DNA of 64,000 nucleotides from Microvirga lotononidis (GTDB taxonomy: Bacteria; Pseudomonadota; Alphaproteobacteria; Rhizobiales; Beijerinckiaceae), in NCBI RefSeq assembly GCF_034627025.1, contig NZ_CP141048.1:3944001-4008000 (forward strand), given 5' to 3'. The position numbers and the translations under genes were made by a program. The notes under the pieces were generated by a model. It did not search any database. It saw only the letters and a program-made list of their open reading frames with translations, and was not told the DNA's origin. Shown piece by piece: positions 36,642-46,564 of this stretch (the stretch's first letter is position 1; each line of letters begins with the position of its first letter).

Positions 36642-37053
36642 TGACCAACTCCGGTTTTGAAACTGCGCACGGAGACCTATCCAGGCGCCGCGCAGAGGCG
36701 TCTGGAGGAACTTGCAAGAGAAGGTTGTTTGCGAGGGCGAGTCGTTGCTGGCGGTGGATTTCCGCAATCCGGACGGTGAGGATCAACCTGCCTGCCCATC
36801 AAAGCCTGTTCTTCAATCTGCCAGTGGCAAACTATCTTTGATTCTGATGACAGTTTACCGCTGCTACGCCTACCTGCGAGTCAAATGTTGAGGCAGCCTG
36901 CTTGGTTCCCGGGCATAATCCCTCTGTGAAACGGAGTGAAGAAATAGCTGTGGATGGCTCTGAGGCTGCTTCCAGGGTGGGCGAAACGGCTGGCCCTCGC
37001 CAATCGCTCCTGCCCAATGGTAAGGATGACGCCTCGAAAAAGGGCAGCGCGGC
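36642..37053. other. Divergent intergenic region between phoH and the ribokinase gene
   Basis: About 410 bases. It must contain the promoters for both genes. I see no convincing small gene, operator palindrome or hairpin. If PhoH instead starts at 36767 the region shrinks to 286 bases. Confidence 0.45.
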
Positions 37054-37989
37054 ATGATCGTTATCTTCGGCTCCATCAACATGGACCTCGTGGCCAGAGT
37101 CCAGCGGATCGCCCGGCCGGGCGAGACTGTCCTGTCCCGCAGGGCCGACAGCTTCTTCGGCGGCAAGGGCGCCAACCAGGCCGTCGCAGCCGCGCGGGTC
37201 AGCCAGGGCGGTCCGCTGCGGGTCGCCATGGTCGGGGCCGTCGGCAACGATCCATTCGGTGAAGCCTGCCGTAAGAACCTCGACGAGAACGGGGTGGACG
37301 TGAGCACCATCCGGGTCACGGACGAGCCCACCGGATGCGCCTTCATCACCGTCGACGAGACCGGGGAGAACGCCATCACGGTCGCCAGCGGCGCGAACAT
37401 GGCGCTGCGTTCGGACGACCTGCCCGAGAGCCTCCTGTCCAAGGCTTCCGTTCTGGTGCTCCAGATGGAGGTGCCGATCGCGGATTCCCTGGAAGTTGCC
37501 GCACGGGCACGCCGGGCGGGAGTCAAATTGGTGTGGAATTTCGCCCCGGTGCCGGCCGTCAAGGAACGGTCGGCCATTGCCGAACTCCTGGCGGTGACCG
37601 ACGTGCTCGTCGTCAACGAGCATGAGGCGCTTGCCATCGCCGACGTCATCGGAGAGAGGGCGGACGACGACTTTCTCTGTGCCGGGGCCGATATTTCCCG
37701 CTTGTTCGGGCCGACCTGCATCGTCACGGCCGGATCGCGCGGCGCCTATGCCATCACTCCGGATGGCGCCCAGATCCACGCGACCGCGCGCCCGATCCGT
37801 CCGGTCGACACCACTGGTGCGGGAGACACCTTCGTGGGCGTTCTCGCCAACGGGCTTGCCGAAGGTCTGGAGGTCGGTCCGGCCATGGAGCGGGCCTGCG
37901 CGGCGGCGTCCCTGTCCTGCCTGACGGCGGGTGCCCAGGCGGGAATGCCCCAGAGAAGGGCCCTGGAGCATCACCTCGCTCAGGCTTGA
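37054..37989 (+). CDS. rbsK: Ribokinase-like PfkB sugar kinase
   Basis: 311 residues with PfkB signatures. N-terminal FFGGKGANQAVAAARV (positions ~34-49) is the ribokinase form of motif 1. DTTGAGDTFVGVLANGL near 250 carries the anion hole and catalytic Asp. NFAPV and VVNEHEA are ribokinase-like. Phosphorylates D-ribose (or a close sugar) with ATP. It is the only rightward gene of the sugar region and converges on the AGE-family gene, overlapping it tail to tail by 10 bases. Confidence 0.9.
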   Translation: MIVIFGSINMDLVARVQRIARPGETVLSRRADSFFGGKGANQAVAAARVSQGGPLRVAMVGAVGNDPFGEACRKNLDENGVDVSTIRVTDEPTGCAFITVDETGENAITVASGANMALRSDDLPESLLSKASVLVLQMEVPIADSLEVAARARRAGVKLVWNFAPVPAVKERSAIAELLAVTDVLVVNEHEALAIADVIGERADDDFLCAGADISRLFGPTCIVTAGSRGAYAITPDGAQIHATARPIRPVDTTGAGDTFVGVLANGLAEGLEVGPAMERACAAASLSCLTAGAQAGMPQRRALEHHLAQA

Positions 37990-39236
37990 GAGAGCGCCTC
38001 CGGGATCACCCTGGTCAGGCTCCCGGTGGCTGGGAAGAGCGGGATCAGGCAGGCCTGCAGGGCGTGGTAGAGGTCCGGCTTGCCCGCGAAGAGGGTCGTC
38101 CCCGGCTTCAGATCTTCCGACAACTCCGGGCGCCAGCCGCCGTGTTCGTGGTCGATCAGGTACCGGTCGGCAAAGCCCCAGAGGGTGCGGTACCATTGCT
38201 CGTGGTAATCGCTCGGATCGTGGTCACTGAGGAATGCCGCAGCGCCGATGGCTTCCGCGCAGGGCCACCAGAGCTTCTGCGGCAGTCGCGGCTTGTCTTC
38301 CCAGTCGAGGGCATAGAAGAAGCCGCCCTTGGCCTTGTCCCACCCGAGCTCGATGGATTGGCGGAAGAGCTCACGGGCGGCCTCCGGCATCCAGGCATGG
38401 CGCTTGCCGCCGAGCGCCCAGAGCTGGAGGACGAGGCGCGCCCATTCCAGCCAATGCCCCGGCGTCGTTCCGTAGGGGCGGAACACGTCGTAGCCGCGAT
38501 ATTCCTTGTCGAGGCTCCAATCCGCATGGAAGTGCTCGGCCACCCGGTAGCCGAGGGAGGCGGCATGGCGGCCGATGATCAGGCCCGCGATCCGCTCGGC
38601 CTTGTCGAGATAGGCCTTGTCGCCCGTAGCCTCGAAGGCGGCCATCAGCGATTCCGTCAGGTGCATGTTGGAGTTCTGGCCGCGATACTGGCTCAAGGGC
38701 TGCCAGTCGCGGGAGAATTCCTCCGTCACGGCTCCATGCTGCTCTTCCCAGAACCGCTCCTCCAGAACCTGGGTGATGTCCTGGATCAAACGGTCGGCCA
38801 GAGGGTGTCCCACGACCTTTGCGCTGGATGCGGCCAGCAGGACGAAGGCATGCCCGTAGGCTTGCTTGGTGTCGTCCTTCGGCCCGTCGTTGTCCAGGGA
38901 CCAGACATACCCGCCATGCCGGGCATCCCGATGGGCATTCCAGAGATAGCTCACGCCATGGTCGACGATAGCGTCGCTTCCAGGGCGGCCGAGCAAGGTG
39001 CCGATGGCAAAGCAATGCACCATGCGCGTGGTGTTGTGGATCTGCCGCACGGGATTGGCGGCCTCGATCGGCTGGCCCGCGTCATCGAGATCGAAGAAGC
39101 CGCCGGCCGGATCGATGATGCCGCTCTGGAAAAAATCGAAGAGGCCATTCGCCTGATCGAGCAGCCATTGCCGGTGAAAACGGTTCGAGCGCCAGGTCGG
39201 GCCAAGGGGAGGGAGGAAAGGCTGGGACATCGTCAT
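37980..39236 (-). CDS. AGE-family sugar epimerase/isomerase
   Basis: 418 residues from the ATG at 39236 (MTMSQPF; 39230 is 2 codons in). The (alpha/alpha)6-barrel AGE family is indicated by HNTTRMVHCFAIGTLLGRPG, GGYVWSLDNDGPKDDTKQAYGHAFVLLAASSA, NSNMHLTESLMAAFEATGD and PGHWLEWARLVLQLW, with the paired histidines used for catalysis. Members interconvert mannose/fructose, mannose/glucose or N-acylhexosamines. With a PfkB kinase 17 bases upstream, mannose or another aldose to ketose isomerisation is likely (inference). Last gene of the leftward sugar run. Confidence 0.88.
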   Translation of the reverse strand: MTMSQPFLPPLGPTWRSNRFHRQWLLDQANGLFDFFQSGIIDPAGGFFDLDDAGQPIEAANPVRQIHNTTRMVHCFAIGTLLGRPGSDAIVDHGVSYLWNAHRDARHGGYVWSLDNDGPKDDTKQAYGHAFVLLAASSAKVVGHPLADRLIQDITQVLEERFWEEQHGAVTEEFSRDWQPLSQYRGQNSNMHLTESLMAAFEATGDKAYLDKAERIAGLIIGRHAASLGYRVAEHFHADWSLDKEYRGYDVFRPYGTTPGHWLEWARLVLQLWALGGKRHAWMPEAARELFRQSIELGWDKAKGGFFYALDWEDKPRLPQKLWWPCAEAIGAAAFLSDHDPSDYHEQWYRTLWGFADRYLIDHEHGGWRPELSEDLKPGTTLFAGKPDLYHALQACLIPLFPATGSLTRVIPEALSQA

Positions 39237-39253
39237 GACAGGTTCCGTTGTGA

Positions 39254-40204
39254 TCAGGCGCGTGACGCGATGAATTGCTCGACCTCGGCCCATGAGGGCG
39301 GATTGGCGCCCCGCCGCGTGCAGACGATGGCGGCCGCGGCGGCTGCGAAATCGAGGGCACCGGTGACTTGCCCCTCCGTCAATTCGGCGATCCCTGCGGG
39401 CGTGAGCAGGTTGTTGGCATCGAGCCAGGACAGGAGGCCGGCGTGGAAGGTGTCGCCCGCGCCGACCGTATCCACCACGTCGATTCCTGGGGCACGGCGC
39501 TCCACGATCCGATCGCCGAAGGCTGCCAGCGGACCCTTCTCGCCGCGGGTGACGATCACGAGCTTCGGCCCGAGCGCGAGCCAGGCACGGGCCGCGGAGG
39601 CGAGGTCGTGGGTGGCGTAGAGAAGCTCGATGTCCTCGTCGCTCGCCTTCACGATGTCCGCAGAGGCAAGCAGGCGCTCGAAGCGCTCGCGATAGGCCTT
39701 CAGATCGCCGACGACCCGCGGCCTGACATTGGGATCGAGGGAAATCACGCGCGATCCCGCTTCGCGGCGAAGCAGCACCTCGATGGCGCCGGCGATGGGC
39801 TCGACGCCCAGGGCATAGGATCCGGCCGCGATGGCGTTCACCTCGTTCGGCAGCTGGGCCGGGAGCATGTCGGGCGAAAGGGCGCGGTCGGCGGAATTGG
39901 GCGCATAGAAGGAATATTGCGGCTGCCCCGACGCGTTCGTCGCGACCACGCTGAGGGTCGTATAGTTCGGGCAACGCCGAAGATAGGCGGCGCTCACGCC
40001 GGATTCGGCGAGCTTTTCCGCCAGGAAGGTGCCGAATACGTCGTCCGACAGGGTCGACAGGAAGGCCGACGGGCGACCGAGGCGGCCGATCCCGATGGCC
40101 ACGTTGAAGGGTGACCCACCGGCAACGGCTTCCGCCGGAAAGCCGGTCGGGCTCGCCGCCCCGATAAAGAGGTCGATCAGGGCTTCGCCGCAAACCAGGA
40201 TCAT
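39254..40204 (-). CDS. PfkB-family carbohydrate kinase, fructokinase-like
   Basis: 316 residues. Motif 1 is GGSPFNVAIGIGRLG (29-43) and motif 2 DTVGAGDTFHAGLLSW, the form common in fructokinases. ISLDPNVRP and DIVKASDEDIELL are also typical. It could phosphorylate fructose produced by the downstream AGE-family isomerase; two steps would then convert mannose to fructose-6-phosphate. The sugar is inferred, not read from the sequence. Confidence 0.85.
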   Translation of the reverse strand: MILVCGEALIDLFIGAASPTGFPAEAVAGGSPFNVAIGIGRLGRPSAFLSTLSDDVFGTFLAEKLAESGVSAAYLRRCPNYTTLSVVATNASGQPQYSFYAPNSADRALSPDMLPAQLPNEVNAIAAGSYALGVEPIAGAIEVLLRREAGSRVISLDPNVRPRVVGDLKAYRERFERLLASADIVKASDEDIELLYATHDLASAARAWLALGPKLVIVTRGEKGPLAAFGDRIVERRAPGIDVVDTVGAGDTFHAGLLSWLDANNLLTPAGIAELTEGQVTGALDFAAAAAAIVCTRRGANPPSWAEVEQFIASRA

Positions 40205-40267
40205 GAACAGCCTCCGGACAAAACCTCAATGACATTCATGGCCCCGACCGGCCCAATCCGCGTGAGC

Positions 40268-41869
40268 TTACGCGGGCATCGCATCGGGCGGAACCGGCTC
40301 CGAGGGGAGAGCCGCGATCCGTTTGAGATCGCGCAATATATGATCCAGTGAAACGGGTCCAGAGACACCGCCGAAGCCGAAATAGAGCGTCCTGTAATGG
40401 GCGAAGAGCTGCTCATAGACAGCATGCGCCTTCGGATCCGGCTCGAAAGTCCTGAAGGGCAGGCAGATCGCCGCCCGCGCGCTGTCGAGATCGGGATGCG
40501 ATCCGGCGGCGAGGCTCGCGAAGATGCTGGAGCCGAGACCCGTCGGGATGCCGTTGGGCACCAGCACCGGCCGGCCCAGCACATTGGCGTAGACCTGGTT
40601 CAGCACCGCGTTGTGCTGAGGGATCCCGCCCGCATTGATGACCCGCTCGACCGGGACGCCGCCCTCGGCCATGCGCTCGAGAATGATACGTGTGTGGAAG
40701 GCCGTGCCTTCGATGGCGGCGAACAATTCGTCCTGGGCCGTGTGCAGCAGGTTCCAGCCGAGGGTGATGCCGCCGAGATCGGCGTTTACGAGAACGGTAC
40801 GGTCGCCGTTGTCCCAGGTCAGGCGCAGAAGACCGGTCTGGCCGGCCCGGTAATGCTCCAGTCCCTTGGAGAGATCCTGAATGGCGGTATTGGCGCGCCG
40901 GGCAATCGCCTCGAAGATGTCGCCGGTCGCGGACAGACCCGCCTCGATGCCGACGAGGTTGGGGTCGACGCTGCCGGGCACGACACCGCAGACGCCCTGG
41001 ATCAGGCTGGTTTCATCGGCGATCGCGATGATGCAGGTGGAGGTGCCGACCACGTTCACCACATCGCCGACCCGGCAGCCGGCGCCGATGGCGTCCCAAT
41101 GGGCGTCGAGGGCTCCGACCGGGATCGGAATCCCGGCCTTCAGGCCGAGGCGCTCGGCCCAATAGGGGGTGAGGCGGCCCGCGACGACGTCGGATGTGAC
41201 GTATTCGCCCGCGAGCTTCTCGCGAATGCCGTCGAACAGCGGATCGACCTTGGAGAGGAATTCCTGCGGGGGCAGGCCGCCCCAGCGGGGATTCCACATC
41301 CATTTGTGGCCCATGGCGCAGATACTGCGCTTGAGCTGTCTAGGATTCGTGACGCCGGTGAGGGTGGCGGCCACCATGTCGCAATGTTCGAGGGCCGTCA
41401 CCAGCCGGTCGCGCTTGCCGGGATTGTTGCGCAGCCAGTGCAGGAGCTTGGAGAAGCCCCATTCGTGCGAATAGACGCCGCCGCACCATTCGATGGCTTC
41501 GAGGCCCTCCTGATGCGCGAGCCGGGTGATCTCCTCGGCTTCGGTTTTCGCCCGGTGATCGCACCAGAGATAATACTCGTCGAGCGGCTCGAGGCCTTCT
41601 CCGACCATCACGACGCTGGAACCCGTGGTGTCGATGGCGAGCGCGGCCACTTCGTCGCCTCTCACGCCCGCCGAATCCAGGGCGCCGCGCATGGCGCGCG
41701 TCAGCGCATCCATGTGATCGGCATGCGCCTGCGTCGCATAGGCGGGATTCTCCCGTTTCCGGTGAAGCGGGTATTCCGCCTTCGCAAGGCCGAGCGGTCC
41801 CTTGCGATCGTCGACGAGGGTGACCCTGACGCTCAGAGTGCCGAAATCGACACCTGCTACAACGGCCAT
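40268..41869 (-). CDS. araB: Ribulokinase (FGGY family)
   Basis: 533 residues, near the ribulokinase length (E. coli ~566). VAGVDFGTLSVRVTLVD at the start is the ribulokinase form of the phosphate-binding motif. AIDTTGSSVV, EWCGGVYSHEWGFSKLLHWLR, GALDAHWDAIGAG and GGIPQHNAVLNQVYANVLGRPV follow. It phosphorylates L-ribulose (some members also D-ribulose, ribitol or arabitol). A GGGAG site precedes the ATG. It lies 48 bases after araD. No araA-type isomerase is in the window. Confidence 0.9.
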   Translation of the reverse strand: MAVVAGVDFGTLSVRVTLVDDRKGPLGLAKAEYPLHRKRENPAYATQAHADHMDALTRAMRGALDSAGVRGDEVAALAIDTTGSSVVMVGEGLEPLDEYYLWCDHRAKTEAEEITRLAHQEGLEAIEWCGGVYSHEWGFSKLLHWLRNNPGKRDRLVTALEHCDMVAATLTGVTNPRQLKRSICAMGHKWMWNPRWGGLPPQEFLSKVDPLFDGIREKLAGEYVTSDVVAGRLTPYWAERLGLKAGIPIPVGALDAHWDAIGAGCRVGDVVNVVGTSTCIIAIADETSLIQGVCGVVPGSVDPNLVGIEAGLSATGDIFEAIARRANTAIQDLSKGLEHYRAGQTGLLRLTWDNGDRTVLVNADLGGITLGWNLLHTAQDELFAAIEGTAFHTRIILERMAEGGVPVERVINAGGIPQHNAVLNQVYANVLGRPVLVPNGIPTGLGSSIFASLAAGSHPDLDSARAAICLPFRTFEPDPKAHAVYEQLFAHYRTLYFGFGGVSGPVSLDHILRDLKRIAALPSEPVPPDAMPA

Positions 41870-41917
41870 CTGTATCTCCCAAATCGGGTCGTGTGCGGTT
41901 GAAAAGGAGGCGGGAGG

Positions 41918-42613
41918 TTATTTCTCGGACTGGCCATAGGTCGCCGCCGCGCCATGCTTGCGGAAATAATGCCGGTCGAGCAGAGCCTGCGAGACGCCCT
42001 GCGCGTTCGGCTGCAGCGAGAAGGTATACATCGCCATGCGAGCGACGGCTTCCAGGACGACGGCGTTGTGCACGGCGTCGTCGGGGGTCCGCCCCCAGGC
42101 GAAGGGACCATGTCCTGCGACCAGGGCGGCCGGCACTTCCATGGGGTCGCGATTGCCGAACGCTTCCGCGATGGCAACACCCGTCGCGCGGACGTAATCG
42201 TTCTTGATCTCGTCCGCGGTCAGCTCGCGGGTGACGGGAACCGGGCCGTAGAAATAGTCGGCATGGGTGGTGCCGAGAGCCGGGATCGGACGTCCGGCCT
42301 GAGCCCAGGCCACGGCATGTTCCGAATGGGTGTGCACCACGCCGCCGATCTCCGGGAAGGCCTTGTAGAGATGGATATGGGTGTCGAGGTCGGAGGAGGG
42401 GCGCAGCTCACCCCAGACGACCTTGCCTTCGAGGTCCGTGATGACGAGATCGTCGGCCTTCATGCGCTCGTACGGGACGCCGCTCGGCTTGATGACGACG
42501 AGGTTGTCCTCGCGGCTGATGCCGCTGACATTGCCGAAGGTGTAAAGAACGAGCCCGCGGCGAACCACTTCCAGATTGGCTTCCAGAACCTGCTCGCGCA
42601 GCTGCTTCAACAT
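41918..42613 (-). CDS. araD: L-ribulose-5-phosphate 4-epimerase
   Basis: 231 residues from the ATG at 42613, the AraD length; a longer in-frame start at 42670 looks unlikely. Class II aldolase/epimerase residues are present: GNVSGISRE near the start, SSDLDTHIHLYKAFP, zinc ligands in HTHSEHAVAWAQAG and the third His in VAGHGPFAWG. Converts L-ribulose-5-phosphate to D-xylulose-5-phosphate. Next to araB in the order araD-araB. Confidence 0.93.
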   Translation of the reverse strand: MLKQLREQVLEANLEVVRRGLVLYTFGNVSGISREDNLVVIKPSGVPYERMKADDLVITDLEGKVVWGELRPSSDLDTHIHLYKAFPEIGGVVHTHSEHAVAWAQAGRPIPALGTTHADYFYGPVPVTRELTADEIKNDYVRATGVAIAEAFGNRDPMEVPAALVAGHGPFAWGRTPDDAVHNAVVLEAVARMAMYTFSLQPNAQGVSQALLDRHYFRKHGAAATYGQSEK

Positions 42614-42692
42614 CGGATTCTTCCCAAAAAAGGCCCATGAACGGAAAACGGCGGCCACAGCTCGCGCCATGGCCGCCGGATGTCAAACGAAA

Positions 42693-43628
42693 TCAGCGGA
42701 CGGCCTGCCAGCCCTTGTAGTCCTTGATGTTGTCTGCTGTGATCAGCTTCGGCTCGAGAAGGATCACGTTCTTCTCGGGCTTCTTGCCGTTCACGATGCC
42801 GACGGCGAGCTCATAGGACTGAGCGGCCATGATGTACGGGTCCTGGGAGGCCGAGGCCTTGATCAGGGAGTTGCCGGACTTCAGCTCGGTCTCGATATCC
42901 GGGGCGCCGTCGACCGCCGTGATGATGAACTCGTTGCGGTTCAGCTGCTTGGCGGCCAGATTGATGCCGATGGCCGTCGGGTCGTTGATCGCGAAGACGG
43001 CGTCCACCTTCGGGAACCGGGTCAGCAGGCTCTGGCCGACGGCGAAGCCGCCTTCGCGGGAGCCCTTGGCGTCCTGGTTGTCCGACAGGATCTTGATGTC
43101 CGGGAACTTGGAGAAGACGTTCTTGCAGCCTTTCACGCGATCCGTGATCGACGAAACCTGCGGGCCGTTCACGATCAGGACGTCGCCTTTGCCCTTCAGG
43201 TGATCGGCGATGTACTGGCAGGCGAGCTCGCCTGCCTTGACGTTGTCCGTCATCACGGTGACGTCGGCTCCGGCCGCGGCCACGTCGAAGGCGGCGACCA
43301 CGAGGCCCGCGGCCTGGGCACGCTTGACGGAAGGCTCGATGGCCTTCGGGTCGACCGCATTGATCATCACGATGTCCGTTCCGGCCGCCGTGAAGTTGTC
43401 CATCTGCGTGAATTGCTTGTTCAGGTCGTAATCAGCCGAGACGGACGTGATCTTGGCGCCGGGGGTGATCTCCTTCGCCTTGGCCTCGATGCCCTTGATG
43501 GTCGCGACGAAGAACGGGTTGCCCAGCAGGCCGACCGAAATTCCGACGTTCTTGACGTCCTTGGCGTAGGCTGGGGCGGCCAGGCCGGCAACGACGGCAA
43601 GGCTCAGCGTAAGACGGGAAAGTGCCAT
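42693..43628 (-). CDS. Periplasmic pentose-type binding protein (RbsB family)
   Basis: 311 residues from the ATG at 43628 with a GGAGGAA site; further in-frame codons to 43724 lack a signal. The signal peptide ends near APAYA. VGISVGLLGNPFFVATIKGIEAKAKE, DNFTAAGTDIVMINAVDPKAIEPSVKRAQAAG and ITAVDGAPDIETEL are typical of periplasmic-binding-protein-like sugar proteins of the RbsB type. It should deliver a pentose or pentitol to the permease. A 130-base gap follows the permease gene and may allow separate expression. Confidence 0.92.
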   Translation of the reverse strand: MALSRLTLSLAVVAGLAAPAYAKDVKNVGISVGLLGNPFFVATIKGIEAKAKEITPGAKITSVSADYDLNKQFTQMDNFTAAGTDIVMINAVDPKAIEPSVKRAQAAGLVVAAFDVAAAGADVTVMTDNVKAGELACQYIADHLKGKGDVLIVNGPQVSSITDRVKGCKNVFSKFPDIKILSDNQDAKGSREGGFAVGQSLLTRFPKVDAVFAINDPTAIGINLAAKQLNRNEFIITAVDGAPDIETELKSGNSLIKASASQDPYIMAAQSYELAVGIVNGKKPEKNVILLEPKLITADNIKDYKGWQAVR

Positions 43629-43758
43629 TGGTTCCTCCAAGTGTCCTTTGCAAGTTCCTTTGCAAGGTGTCTTTGTGCTCCACGCCTCCCGGAGCCTGTG
43701 CTTGCTTTCCGGGCGGGCGTCCATACGAGCGCCCGGGGCGGGCGCTGGTATCTCTCGA

Positions 43759-44790
43759 TCAGGTGCGCGCCGATCCCTTGAGGCGGTAGCGGTCGAGCGC
43801 CACGGCCCCGATGATCACGAGCCCCTTGATGATGAACTGCCAGATGTCGGAGACGCCCACCAGGATGAGGCCGTTCGACAGGATGGCGATGATGAGCGCG
43901 CCGATCAGCGTGCCCCAGATCGACCCGATGCCGCCGACGAAGCTGGTGCCGCCGAGGATGACGGCCGCGATGGCGTCGAGCTCGTAGGATTGTCCGAGCT
44001 GCAGCCCGTTCGCGGCGAACAGGCGCGCTGCCGACATGACGCCTCCGAGGCCTGCCGCCAGTCCCGAGAAGGCATAGACGAACAGCAGGACCGCCCAGAC
44101 CTTGATGCCGGTGAGGCGCGCCGCATCCGGATTGCCGCCGACCGCGTAGATGTGGACGCCCAGCACCGTTCTTCGCAGGATGAACCACGAGATGATGACC
44201 ACCGCGAAAGCGATCCATACCAGCCAGGGCAGTCCGAACAGGGTGCCGTTGCCGATGAAGGCGAAGGGCAGCTCCGGGTTGAACTGGGTGGTGTCTTCAC
44301 CGAGAAGGCGCGCGAATCCGCGCACCGCCGTCAGGGAGCCCAGGGTCACGATGAAGGGCGGCAGCTTCGCGTAGGCGATGAGCGCGCCGTTCACGAGGCC
44401 CAGGCCGAGGCCCATCAGCAGGGCGGCCGGGATGCCGAGCATGCCCCAATCCGGGATCTTCGAGGCCAGGATCGCCACCATGGCGGCAGCGGCCAGGATC
44501 GATCCGACCGACAGGTCGATGCCGCCCGTGAGAATGACGAAGGTCATGCCAGCCGCGAGCACTGTATTGATCGAGGCCTGCTGCATCACGATCGAGAGGT
44601 TCTGGAAGCTCAGGAACCGGCCCGACATGAGCTCGAACACGATGCCGAGGATGATGAGCACCGGCAACATGCCGATAGCCTGGAGGGTGGAACGCCAGGC
44701 AAGACGGCGCTGGAGGCTTTCCGACGCCATATCGGCGCCCTTCACCCCGGTCGATTGCATGCCTGCGCTGGTCTCATTCGGGGATGTCAT
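43759..44790 (-). CDS. Sugar ABC transporter permease, RbsC/AraH type
   Basis: 343 residues with about ten membrane segments. The family motif [22 protein letters not shown] and a downstream [22 protein letters not shown] identify the RbsC/AraH/XylH group. The ~40 N-terminal residues are hydrophilic. It overlaps the ATPase gene by 4 bases. The substrate is probably the sugar handled by araBD/xylB. Confidence 0.93.
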   Translation of the reverse strand: MTSPNETSAGMQSTGVKGADMASESLQRRLAWRSTLQAIGMLPVLIILGIVFELMSGRFLSFQNLSIVMQQASINTVLAAGMTFVILTGGIDLSVGSILAAAAMVAILASKIPDWGMLGIPAALLMGLGLGLVNGALIAYAKLPPFIVTLGSLTAVRGFARLLGEDTTQFNPELPFAFIGNGTLFGLPWLVWIAFAVVIISWFILRRTVLGVHIYAVGGNPDAARLTGIKVWAVLLFVYAFSGLAAGLGGVMSAARLFAANGLQLGQSYELDAIAAVILGGTSFVGGIGSIWGTLIGALIIAILSNGLILVGVSDIWQFIIKGLVIIGAVALDRYRLKGSART

Positions 44791-46316
44791 TCGGCCGCTT
44801 CCCTTACGCCTGTCGCGATAGCAATGATGTTTTCCTGGGTCATGGGTGGATGGCCGGCGCCGCCGACCTCGCCCTCGAGCCGCCCCTCGCGCATCACCAG
44901 CACACGGTCGCAGATACCGACGACCTCCGGCAGTTCGCTGGAGATGACGATGACGCCGACACCGTTGCGGGCGAGGCTGTCGATCAGGCGGTAGATTTCC
45001 GATTTGGCCCCGATGTCCACGCCGCGGGTCGGTTCGTCGAGGATGAGGACTTTGGGTTTCGTCTCGAGCAGGCGCGAGAGAAGGACTTTTTGCTGGTTGC
45101 CGCCGGACAGAGAACCGACCGGCACAACGTCACCTGCTACACGGATGCCCAGAGCCCGGATCGCGGCTGCGGCCCGCTGCTTGGCGACTTTCATGTTGAG
45201 CACGCCACCCGCGCGGGAATCCCGGCTCAGCACGTTCACGTTCACGTTGTCGCGCACGGTCAGGTCTAGAAAAAGACCGAGATGCTTGCGGTCTTCCGTG
45301 AGGTAGACCACGCCGGAATGGATGGCGTCGTCGGGCTCGTCGATCGAAAGGCGGTTGCCCTGGAGGAAGACTTCGCCGCTGGTGCGCGGATCGGCTCCGT
45401 AAATGAGGCGCGCCAGCTCCGTGCGTCCCGCGCCGACGAGGCCGGCGATGCCGAGGACTTCCCCTTCATGCAGCTCGAAGGAGCAATCGTGCACGCGCAC
45501 GCCGTCGCCCATGTTGCGCACCGCGAACATCACGGGGCCGCGGCTCTGATGGGCGTCGTGGTCCTTCTTGTAGAAGGACGACAGGTCACGGCCGACCATC
45601 ATCTGAACGAGGCGCTCGGCCGAGATTTCGTCGCCTACCAGGGTGCCGACATAGGAGCCGTCCCGGAGCACCGAGACGCGCTCGGCCAGCTCGTAGATCT
45701 CGGCCATGCGGTGGCTGATATAGATGATGGCGAGGCCCTCCGCCCGCAGCTGCCGGATCAGAGCGAACATCGCCTCGGTTTCACGCGAGGAGAGGGACGT
45801 CGTGGGCTCGTCCATGACCAGGATGCGGGAGTTCGCGATGAGCGCGCGGGCGATCTCCACGAGCTGCCGCTCGGCCATCGACAATTCGCTGACCTTCGTG
45901 GTCGCCTTGAACTGAACGCCCAGCCGTTCGAGAACCGTCCTGCAGGCCTTCTCCATGGATCGCCGGTCGACCATGGGACCGGATTTGTGCTCCCGGCCGA
46001 GAAGCATGTTCTCGGCGACCGTCAGGTTGGGGGCGAGGGAGAGCTCCTGGTAGATGATCGAAATGCCGTGGTGCCGCGCAGTCAGCGGGCCGTCGATCAC
46101 GACAGGTTGGCCGTTGATCCGGATCTCTCCTCCCGGATCGGCCTGGTAGGCGCCGGAGAGGATCTTCATCAGCGTCGACTTGCCGGCGCCGTTCTCGCCC
46201 ATCAGCGCGTGGATTTCTCCTGGGTAGACCGTCAGAGAGACGTTCGTCAGCGCCCTGACGCCGGGAAACGTCTTGGAGATGTCTCTCATTTCGAGGATCG
46301 GGGTGGATCCTGTCAT
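44787..46316 (-). CDS. Sugar ABC transporter ATPase, double-domain RbsA/AraG type
   Basis: 509 residues with two ATPase halves. The first has [24 protein letters not shown] and [11 protein letters not shown]; the second has the degenerate Walker [29 protein letters not shown] and [11 protein letters not shown]. This is the standard carbohydrate-uptake type 2 ATPase. First gene of the transporter run, 248 bases from xylB. An imperfect CAACA-TT-TGTTG symmetry at 46483-46494 lies upstream and could be an operator, but is weak. Confidence 0.95.
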   Translation of the reverse strand: MTGSTPILEMRDISKTFPGVRALTNVSLTVYPGEIHALMGENGAGKSTLMKILSGAYQADPGGEIRINGQPVVIDGPLTARHHGISIIYQELSLAPNLTVAENMLLGREHKSGPMVDRRSMEKACRTVLERLGVQFKATTKVSELSMAERQLVEIARALIANSRILVMDEPTTSLSSRETEAMFALIRQLRAEGLAIIYISHRMAEIYELAERVSVLRDGSYVGTLVGDEISAERLVQMMVGRDLSSFYKKDHDAHQSRGPVMFAVRNMGDGVRVHDCSFELHEGEVLGIAGLVGAGRTELARLIYGADPRTSGEVFLQGNRLSIDEPDDAIHSGVVYLTEDRKHLGLFLDLTVRDNVNVNVLSRDSRAGGVLNMKVAKQRAAAAIRALGIRVAGDVVPVGSLSGGNQQKVLLSRLLETKPKVLILDEPTRGVDIGAKSEIYRLIDSLARNGVGVIVISSELPEVVGICDRVLVMREGRLEGEVGGAGHPPMTQENIIAIATGVREAAE

Positions 46317-46564
46317 GGGCGTTTCCCTAAAGGCGTATTATTGGATCGGCCGTTTTCAGCCTTGAACTCTGAAGACTCTATCATGCCAAATTTCGGACCG
46401 GATCAGAAGAGATCGTGGATGCCGTAAATGTTTCAACTCAATCGGGTTTCAATCCCTCCTTTGAACCGTGGAACACACTCCACAACATTTGTTGCGCGGC
46501 GTCACCTTCCGCAGAATTCAGCTGGCCGATGCGCTGATACAGAGTTTCATTTCTGGCGCTTCCC

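Noticed and set aside
37980..40235. A single 751-codon bottom-strand frame spanning the AGE and kinase genes
   Set aside because: The part after 39236 is out of phase with the kinase and has no family features; the AGE gene starts at MTMSQPF (39236) and the kinase is in another frame.
46471..46494. Possible EcfG-type promoter GGAAC-N15-TGTT upstream of the sugar ATPase
   Set aside because: It points the wrong way (into xylB antisense) and the spacing is short by one base compared with the consensus I remember.
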